Of a stretch of 50,130 nucleotides of DNA, positions 33,812 to 41,400 are shown one piece after another. Position numbers and translations under genes: made by a program. The stretch is from contig NZ_WSRZ01000027.1 of NCBI RefSeq assembly GCF_009828585.1, positions 1-50,130 on the forward strand. The letters are read 5' to 3'. Source of the DNA: Shewanella litoralis (GTDB lineage: Bacteria; Pseudomonadota; Gammaproteobacteria; Enterobacterales; Shewanellaceae). The notes beneath the pieces are model-generated. The model did not search any database, had not been told where the DNA came from, and worked only from the letters and a program-made list of their open reading frames with translations. Within the stretch, counting starts at the first letter, position 1. Each line of letters begins with the position of its first letter.

Positions 33812-35113
33812 ATGCAGGTACTTATTATTGGCGGTGGCGGTCGTGAACATGCTTTAGCCTGGAAAGCGGCTCAGTCTGCTCAAGTTACAAAAGTGTTTGT
33901 TGCACCTGGTAATGCTGGAACCTCTTTAGAGCCAAAATTACAAAATGTGGCCATTCAAGTTGAAGCCATTGCTGATTTAGTTAAGTTTGCTCAAGACAAC
34001 AAAATTGAGCTAACCATTGTCGGCCCTGAAGTGCCATTATCATTAGGTGTTGTTGATGCTTTTAATGCTGCTGGTTTAGCGATTTTTGGCCCAACAAAAG
34101 GCGCAGCACAGCTTGAATCGTCAAAAGCCTTTACCAAAGACTTTTTAGCCCGTCACAACATTCCAACGGCTGACTACTCAAACTTCACTGAGATTGCCCC
34201 CGCTAAAGCTTACGCGGCTACATTAACCGCTAAAACGGGTTTCCCTGTCGTGATTAAAGCCGACGGTTTAGCTGCCGGTAAAGGCGTGATTATCGCTGCC
34301 GATCAAGCCCAGGCCGATGCCGCGATTGATGACATGCTTGCCGGTAATAAATTTGGCGATGCAGGTTCTCGTGTTGTTATTGAAGAATTTTTAAAAGGCG
34401 AAGAAGCCAGCTTTATCGTAATGGTAGACGGCAAAAATATTCTTGCCATGGCCACCAGCCAGGACCATAAAGCACGCGACAACGGCGATTACGGTCCTAA
34501 CACGGGTGGCATGGGTGCATACTCTCCAGCGCCGGTTGTAACGCAAGCTGTGCACGACTGGACGATTGCCAATGTTATTCGCCCAACCGTTGATGGCATG
34601 GCGGCAGAAGGTAATGTTTATACTGGCTTTTTATATGCTGGCCTAATGATTGCGCCAGATGGTAGCGCCAAAGTACTTGAATACAACTGCCGCTTTGGCG
34701 ACCCAGAAACCCAGCCGATTATGATGCGTTTACAGTCTGACATCGTTGAGCTTTGCCTAGCAGCCACTCGTGGTGAATTGAACAAAGTCACCGCAGAGTT
34801 CGACTCACGCGCAGCAGTCGGTGTGGTAATGGCCGCTGGCGGTTATCCAGACGCTTACAATAAAGGCGATGTGATTAGCGGCTTAACGCTTGGCGATGTA
34901 CACGGCAAAGTGTTCCATGCCGGCACCGAGATGAAAGACGGCCATGTGGTGACTAACGGCGGCCGTGTATTATGCGCTACCGCCTTAGGTAACACGGTAA
35001 CCGAAGCCCAACAGGCCGCTTACGGTTTAGTGGATGCCATCCATTGGGATGACGTTTATTTCCGTACCGATATCGCTTATCGCGCCATTGCTCGTGAGCA
35101 AGCTAAAGCGTAA
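33812..35113 (+). CDS. purD: Phosphoribosylamine-glycine ligase
   Basis: ATP-grasp enzyme joining glycine to 5-phosphoribosylamine in de novo purine synthesis, 433 residues. It opens MQVLIIGGGGREHALAWKAA, carries FGPTKGAAQLESSKAF, the ATP-binding FPVVIKADGLAAGKGVIIA, QDHKARDNGDYGPNTGGMGA and EYNCRFGDPETQP, all typical PurD motifs. AAGGTGA lies seven bases before the ATG. It follows purH, the usual neighbour in Gammaproteobacteria, and is closed by a strong terminator. Confidence 0.98.
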   Translation: MQVLIIGGGGREHALAWKAAQSAQVTKVFVAPGNAGTSLEPKLQNVAIQVEAIADLVKFAQDNKIELTIVGPEVPLSLGVVDAFNAAGLAIFGPTKGAAQLESSKAFTKDFLARHNIPTADYSNFTEIAPAKAYAATLTAKTGFPVVIKADGLAAGKGVIIAADQAQADAAIDDMLAGNKFGDAGSRVVIEEFLKGEEASFIVMVDGKNILAMATSQDHKARDNGDYGPNTGGMGAYSPAPVVTQAVHDWTIANVIRPTVDGMAAEGNVYTGFLYAGLMIAPDGSAKVLEYNCRFGDPETQPIMMRLQSDIVELCLAATRGELNKVTAEFDSRAAVGVVMAAGGYPDAYNKGDVISGLTLGDVHGKVFHAGTEMKDGHVVTNGGRVLCATALGNTVTEAQQAAYGLVDAIHWDDVYFRTDIAYRAIAREQAKA

Positions 35114-35144
35114 ATCAATCGCTTATCTTGTTAGCATAAAACAC

Positions 35145-35175
35145 TCCCTGAGATGATAACATCGCAGGGATTTTT
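35145..35175 (+). terminator. Terminator after purD
   Basis: TCCCTG-A-GATG and CATC-G-CAGGGA pair around ATAA with one internal mismatch, followed by TTTTTATTTTT. Confidence 0.9.
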
Positions 35176-35250
35176 ATTTTTATAGCCATGCCAGTATTAA
35201 AGAGATATGTTTACAGAAGTCCAACACCAATATAACACTCAGGTGATACT

Positions 35251-35664
35251 GTGAACACAAAGCACTGTTTGGGATACATTTTATTATCGTTATTATTGAC
35301 AGCCCAAACAGCCTATGCTGATGGTCTTTCTTCGCTTCAATCTGAAGCACTATCGTCATTCGATGCTGACAGGGTTGATGCGATATTTTCTGCCAATACA
35401 CAATTGGACCTTTCGACGTTACCACCCATTCTTTATCCACAATCGGGCATCAAGCGCCAATTCATTAACTTTATTACCCCAAACACATTTTCCTGTAACG
35501 TGTTTGGCCGTGGAATTAAACCGATAAAAATTGCTTATACAATGACATTTAAACATGCTCAACAAACATGGACACCACTTACTGGGAAAGTGCACTACCA
35601 ATCATTCTGGCAGGCAGAAGATAGCAATGTAGAGTATATTTGGATTAACGATAACCAGAAATAA
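35251..35664 (+). CDS. Hypothetical exported protein
   Basis: A 137-residue protein with a signal peptide (to about residue 23, AQTAYA) and a mature part without cofactor motifs; a central CNVFGRGIKPIKIAYTMTF and an aromatic C-terminal part (VHYQSFWQAED, YIWINDN) suggest a small beta-rich periplasmic protein. The start is GTG 35251, six bases after AGGTG; no better ATG exists before the signal peptide. I do not recognise the family. It lies between the purD terminator and a gene-free stretch. Confidence 0.65.
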   Translation: MNTKHCLGYILLSLLLTAQTAYADGLSSLQSEALSSFDADRVDAIFSANTQLDLSTLPPILYPQSGIKRQFINFITPNTFSCNVFGRGIKPIKIAYTMTFKHAQQTWTPLTGKVHYQSFWQAEDSNVEYIWINDNQK

Positions 35665-35995
35665 AAGAGATTCGTCGCGAGTTGATAGTGATAATCTATT
35701 CGAATGATCAACGTTTACAACTATAAATCCTCTTGCATCTCATGTGAACAAGGTAAATCTCCCATTTAATGATTAAGCTTAATGCCTCTGCCAAGACTGA
35801 TCCCCAAGATTAGTATTTTAATTACCGCAAAAGATTAACTTCTATTCACTTTGCTTATAAACCCTGTTTTATGTGATCTAGATCACTAATATCGTGTTGT
35901 ATGAGGTGCATTCTAATATAAAGCGAATTGGTTAAGCGGTTATCTATCCGATGACTAAACGCGAGTAACTTTATTAATAATGCTTGGAGTACACA
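35665..35995. other. Upstream region of the 74-residue protein gene
   Basis: Gene-free, AT-rich. Contains the CRP/FNR-like palindrome at 35872-35887 and, about 27 bases on, a -10-like TAATAT (35914-35919). Nothing else was recognised. Confidence 0.5.
35872..35887. promoter_or_regulatory. CRP/FNR-like palindrome
   Basis: TGTGATCTAGATCACT contains the 14-base perfect palindrome GTGATCTAGATCAC. It fits the CRP site TGTGA-N6-TCACA in nine of ten positions and, by spacing, also the FNR family. It is centred about 116 bases upstream of the next start and about 37 bases upstream of a TAATAT box, a distance suited to activation. Confidence 0.65.
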
Positions 35996-36220
35996 ATGTC
36001 ATATTCTATCGAAGACCTTATCTACAAAGGGGAAAAATCAGGCGTACATGGCTGGAACACATTAGCAGGAGCCACTTTTTATTGGCATCCAGATTGGTTA
36101 CATATTGCCGAAGATATGACTGGCCACAGTGCCATGACTAATATCAGCCCAGCGAAAGGTAAAGCCAACAAAGCGGATGCTGAAAGTGCCATCGTTAACC
36201 ACCTTAATCACCCCAAGTAA
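35996..36220 (+). CDS. Hypothetical 74-residue soluble protein
   Basis: Small protein starting MSYSIEDLIYKGEKSGVHGW, with several Trp and His (FYWHPDWLHIAEDMTGHS) and a Lys/Ala-rich tail. No signal peptide or membrane helix, no recognised family. The TTGGAG site six bases before ATG 35996 supports this start over the upstream TTG at 35984, which is part of that site. A strong CRP/FNR-like palindrome upstream suggests control by carbon or oxygen status. Confidence 0.7.
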   Translation: MSYSIEDLIYKGEKSGVHGWNTLAGATFYWHPDWLHIAEDMTGHSAMTNISPAKGKANKADAESAIVNHLNHPK

Positions 36221-36578
36221 CTACTCATATAGAGCACTCATATCGCGCACTCATTTAGCTCATCCGACTGAGTAAAGTGAGATATTCTAGCAAGGGTATC
36301 ACTGGTCCCACCATATACCCTTAGCGGATATTTATGCGATCGACCAGTCAATATCAGCATATTTAACCAAGCCAAGTAACTAAGCAAGCACAACACCCCA
36401 CCGCCTCACTTAATGCTGTTCACTCAAATCATTGGTTCGCGATAACAATATTCGACTTATTGGCCTTTTTTTGTCAGGATGTGGCCTGTTGCAAATTCGT
36501 TACCAAGTTATTAAAAAGCATTAAGCCAGCTCACACGAATGAGATATTGGTCAAAATAATAATTATAAAGGAAATCGT
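36221..36578. other. Intergenic region before nhaC-like gene
   Basis: Gene-free. It holds a hairpin with perfect 8-bp outer arms, AAGGGTAT (36292-36299) and ATACCCTT (36315-36322), with an inner TGGT/ACCA stem, but no T-run. The nhaC-like gene has AAAGGAA about seven bases before its ATG. Confidence 0.5.
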
Positions 36579-38078
36579 ATGTCTCAAGCCGCGTCTTCAA
36601 AACCGTCGCCATCTAATCATAAGCAACCCACATTACTCGATGCGCTTATTCCCGTATTTGCACTCATTATTATGCTGGGTGCTGCGGTATATTTATTTTC
36701 ATCCGACAGCTCATCTGGCGCCAACCAAATCGCATTAGTGTTAGCGGCGTGTATCGCCATGGTGATTGGCTTTAAAAATGGCTACAGCTGGAACCAAATG
36801 GAGCGCGGTATTGTTAAAAGTATCGGGGTTGCGACAGGTGCGCTGTTAATTTTGTTCAGCGTGGGCTCACTCATTGGTACCTGGATTTTAGCAGGCACTG
36901 TGCCAACGATGATTTATTACGGCATGCAAATTCTTAATCCCGATTATTTCTATACCGCTTGTTGTTTATTGTGCGCGGTAGTGGCGTTAAGTATTGGCAG
37001 CTCCTGGACAGTAGCCGGTACGCTCGGGATCGCGTTAGTGGGCATTTCGTCAGCAATGGGCTTAGACGTGAACATTACCGCCGGCGCCATTATCAGTGGT
37101 GCTTATTTTGGCGATAAAATGTCGCCAATGTCTGACACCACCAACCTGGCACCAGCTGTGGCAGGTACCAATATTTTTAGCCATATTCGCCACATGACCT
37201 GGACTACGGTTCCAAGCATTATTATTGCCCTTATCGGCTTTACTTTTTTAGGCTTAACCGCAGATGCCACCCCGATTGAAAACCAACTTACCGACACTCT
37301 GGCGCTATTAGACAAAACCTATAGCCCTGGGCTGCATTTACTCATTCCATTATTAGTGGTGTTGTATTTAGCTAACCGCAGAATGCCTGCTTTTCCCACA
37401 GTAATATTAGGCACACTTGCCGGCGCTGCATGTGCGGCACTGTTTCAATTTGATAACGTGATCGCTTTTGTTCACGACGACACACTCGTACCGGTAGTTG
37501 CACTGGTAAAAGGCTTGTGGATTGCCATGTTTGACGGTTACGTTGCCAACACGGGTGATGAAGTATTAGACAACTTATTAAGCCGAGGCGGCATGAGCAG
37601 CATGGTGACCACTGTGTGGTTAATTTTATGCGCCATGGCATTTGGCGGTGTAATGGAAGTCACTGGATTATTAAATCGTATTTTAGAAAGCATTCTGACC
37701 GTAGTGACCGGTACCACCAGCCTGATCATTACCACCATTGGGGTGTGTATTGGCGCTAACATCATTACCGCCGACCAATACATTGCGATTGTACTGCCAG
37801 GTCGAATGCTGAAGGTTGAATACACTCGCCGTAAATTAGCCGCGGTTAATTTGAGTCGCTCACTTGAAGACTCTGCAACAGTCACCAGCCCATTAGTGCC
37901 CTGGAACACCTGTGGCGCCTTTATGGCCAGTACCTTAGGCGTAGCAACCATTGCCTACCTGCCCTACGCCTTCTTTAACTTGGTGTGTCCATTTGTGAGT
38001 GCCACTTATGCCTATTTCAACTTCAAAATCGAACCATTGGACGAAACTAAAATAAGCACTGGCGAAGTCGTCGGTTAA
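36579..38078 (+). CDS. NhaC family Na+/H+ antiporter
   Basis: Inner-membrane antiporter of 499 residues with about 12 helices. NhaC-family segments visible are FSVGSLIGTWILAGTVPTMI, SIGSSWTVAGTLGIALVG, SGAYFGDKMSPMSDTTNLAP and, late, NLSRSLEDSATVTSPLVPWN. The Asp residues in YFGDKMSPMSDTTN are the conserved acidic ones of the family. Such proteins swap Na+ or sometimes organic acids for H+ (malate/lactate exchange in MleN). Single gene; substrate cannot be fixed by sequence. Confidence 0.92.
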   Translation: MSQAASSKPSPSNHKQPTLLDALIPVFALIIMLGAAVYLFSSDSSSGANQIALVLAACIAMVIGFKNGYSWNQMERGIVKSIGVATGALLILFSVGSLIGTWILAGTVPTMIYYGMQILNPDYFYTACCLLCAVVALSIGSSWTVAGTLGIALVGISSAMGLDVNITAGAIISGAYFGDKMSPMSDTTNLAPAVAGTNIFSHIRHMTWTTVPSIIIALIGFTFLGLTADATPIENQLTDTLALLDKTYSPGLHLLIPLLVVLYLANRRMPAFPTVILGTLAGAACAALFQFDNVIAFVHDDTLVPVVALVKGLWIAMFDGYVANTGDEVLDNLLSRGGMSSMVTTVWLILCAMAFGGVMEVTGLLNRILESILTVVTGTTSLIITTIGVCIGANIITADQYIAIVLPGRMLKVEYTRRKLAAVNLSRSLEDSATVTSPLVPWNTCGAFMASTLGVATIAYLPYAFFNLVCPFVSATYAYFNFKIEPLDETKISTGEVVG

Positions 38079-38487
38079 CATACTAAAAGCTGAACAAGTA
38101 GATAATTCACCTGATATGGGCAGTGATAAGTCATGAACGTTGCTAAAACATTTTTGGTGTTTTTACAACTGAATTTGTTCAGAAAGTTATCACTCAATTA
38201 TTGGTTGGGAGTCATCGAGTATGTTTTTAATCATTATTAATAAAAACATACTCTCAAGCGTTTCACCTGAACTAGAGGGCATTCACTATTTCTTTGCTAA
38301 GAAAGTTATTAGCTAGCACCAAACTGTAAAACCACACACAACTCACCTACAGTTAACAAAATAACAATAATAATAACAAAATAACAAAATAACAAAATAA
38401 CAACTTTATTCTCAACTAAGCTGTAGTCACAAACTTCTAAAAAACCTACGTTTGGCTTATATCTTAAGAATAAAGATAAGGAATTCT
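38079..38487. other. Upstream region of the giant surface protein gene
   Basis: Gene-free, AT-rich. It carries a hairpin with a perfect 13-bp stem, GAGTATGTTTTTA (38217-38229) and its complement (38241-38253), without a T-run, and an octanucleotide repeat at 38354-38403. A ribosome binding site AAGGAAT precedes the ATG. Confidence 0.6.
38354..38403 (+). repeat. TAACAAAA octanucleotide tandem repeat
   Basis: TAACAAAA occurs at 38354-38361 and three times in a row at 38374-38397, with a truncated unit after it and TAACAA/TAATAA variants between. It ends about 85 bases before the start codon of the giant surface protein gene. Such repeats can change length by slippage. Confidence 0.75.
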
Positions 38488-41400
38488 ATGAAAATACCAC
38501 AATCACGGCTGTTAGTTCAAAGCACAATACTTGCCAGTGCTATGTTTTCTGCATCGTTATGGGCCATCAGTGATAATAATGCAATGGTCATTAATACTAT
38601 CAGGGCTATCCCCGCAACTGTGTGTACAGCACAGAGTAAAATATCCAGTTGCATGAAGATGAACGGCAGCGTAGAGGTGGCTGCAGGCACTGGGGTGCCG
38701 AGCACTTATTCAATAGATGAGTTGGCATATCTCAGAGACTCGACAACGGTAAACGGGATTACCCCGTCAACCTTTACGGGAAATGGTATCCCCAGCGCGG
38801 GGACTGCGCAAAATTCTGGGTCATTAATGTGTTATGTGTTGGATGTGGATGCTGGCGCCGCTGGGGTTTATAATTTTTCATGTGAGATGAATGCATTAAC
38901 ATGTAATAAATTGTATCGTTATCATTTTGCAGGCTCTCATACTACGGCCGGTAATGCAGAGCATTCAAATACTAACAGCACTAATACTTCCCTTTATGCC
39001 TATTCCACTGCTTGTGCGCCTGTAAGCGGTACAAATGGATCCTTAAATCAAACCAGCGCCGATGTATCTTTAAATGTTAACAAAGGGGCTTTACCTCAGA
39101 CTATGAGCCTAGAGTGGGGCACAACCACAGCTTATGGTAATGCAGGGGTTATTACTAACAATGCTGTGGTGGACGCTGCAAACTCAGGCACAGCTAACGT
39201 TACCGCATCAATGACTGGGCTTAGCTGTGAGACAAGTTATCATTATCGCTTTAACAGCACGACAGATGACAGCGCCGTCAATGGTAGCGTAATGGTCAAT
39301 GGCAGCGATCAAGTTTTTACTACTGCCAGCTGTGATACCACGCCTCCGGTATTAAGCGATATTTTACAACTTACTGGTGGTATTACAGATTTTAGCTATA
39401 CCTTTACCTCAAATGAGGCGGGTAACTTGTATTATGTAGTTTTACCTTCAGGCTCTACAGCGCCTGATGCGACTCAAGTGCAAGCGGGTCAAGATTCAAC
39501 TAATACACCTGTGACAGCAGCAGGGCAAAAAACCTTGAGTGCTGCCAGCGCAATAACTGTAGCAACTTCTGGCCTTACAGCAGAAACCTTATACTCTATG
39601 TATGTGGTTGCAAAAGATGCTGAGGGAAATATAACAGGAGTAACAAGTTATCCAATTATTTTCACGCCTAGTGCACCAACAACAGTTGTTGCAACATCGG
39701 GAACATCCCAAGCTAATGTTACGTTTGCCGCACCAAGTTTTAATGGCGGTGGTTCAATAACAAGCTATACAGTGACATCTAACCCTGGTGGATTAACAGC
39801 AACGGACTCGGCCTCACCAATTACCATTTCTGGATTAACCAATGGGTTACCATATACTTTTACTGTCACAGCAACTAACATTATGGGTACAAGTGCTGCT
39901 TCTACTGTTTCAAATAGTGTGATTTCTAAAGCGACACAAAGCATTACTTTCGATAATCCAGGAGCTCAAGATTTTGGTACCAGCATCACCCTATCCGCAA
40001 CCAGCACATCAGGGTTACCACCTAGCTTTACATCATCAACGACGGCTGTATGTACTGTAACAAATATGGGGGTATTAACTTTAGTGACTCCCGGCACTTG
40101 TACAATTAATGCAAACCAAAGTGGCGATAGTAGTTTTAATTCCGCCCCTCAAGTCAGTCAAAGTTTCAATATTACCGCGTTGGTGGCTACAGCACCAACA
40201 TCAGTACAAGCAACTGCTGGAGATGCTCAAGCTACTGTTTCATTCACAGCGCCAAGCTTTAATGGTGGTTCGGCAGTAACAAGTTATACAGTAACTTCAA
40301 CCCCAGGCAGCCTAACGGCAAGTGGTGTGGCTTCGCCAGTTATGATGACAGGCTTAACTAATGGAGTGGCTTACACCTTTAGTGTGACAGCTACTAATAG
40401 TGCAGGAATTAGCGCAGCATCTGCACCCTCAAATTTAGTAACACCTAATAGGGCACCTGTTGCGCCGAATACTAATGTAACATTAGAAGAAGACAGCTCG
40501 ATTAGTATCCAATTTAGCGCTCAAGATGATGTGGGTGATGTGTTAACTTATGAAGTCGTTACCCCCCCCGCATCAGGTAGTTTGGAAAAAAATGGTCTTG
40601 TATGGCTCTATACCCCTAATGCCAACTTTAATGGCGCTGATAGTGTTACCTTTACCGCTAACGATGGCTCATTAAGTTCAGCACTCGGCACTGTAACCAT
40701 AACTGTCACTCCGGTAAATGACGCACCTCAAGCTGTGGATGATAATTACAGTCTGATCAAAACTGAGACTAATAGCTATTCACTTCCAGTTCTTGAAAAT
40801 GATTTAGATGTGGATGAAGACACATTAACTATTGAAGGCGCTGCTGCTGATGTTGGAATAGCGACATTTGATAACGGAGTATTAACTTATAAAGCATCGA
40901 CAGATTATGTTGGACCCGTCAATTTACGCTACTCAATTTCTGATGGTCAAAAAGCTCGCAGTAGCGCAAAAGTAAGTTTATTAATTACAGGTGAAAATGC
41001 TGATGACTTACCAATTATAACTGTTCCTGATGATCTTGATGTCCAGGCAACAGGACTCTTTACCAAAGTGAAATTAGGTGTGGCGACTGCGGTAGATAAA
41101 TTAGGTAATAAACTACCTGTATCGCTAGTTAACTCTCAACAGCTATTTTCCCCTGGTAATCATCTAGCTTATTGGCAAGCAACTGACGCCCAAGGGCGCA
41201 CAGCTTTGAAGTCGCAAAAAATTAGGATTCATCCTCTAGTTTCAATCACCAGAGAGCAAGTTGTCGCAGAGGGGAGCGAAGTTAAGGTAAGTGTGTACTT
41301 GAATGGCGAAGCACCTGAATACCCTATTTCCATTCCTTTTACTATATCAGGCACAGTTGATGCTAACGATCATAGCTTAGTAGATGATCAAATAGAGATA

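Noticed and set aside
36460-36738. 92-residue open frame before and inside the nhaC-like gene
   Set aside because: It overlaps the NhaC coding start in another frame, has no family likeness and no ribosome binding site.
38354-38403. CRISPR array
   Set aside because: The repeats are contiguous eight-base units without spacers; no CRISPR array or cas gene was seen anywhere in the window.
38452-38487. Earlier TTG start of the giant surface protein
   Set aside because: It would put charged residues before the signal peptide and include the AAGGAAT ribosome binding site in the coding part; ATG 38488 is better.
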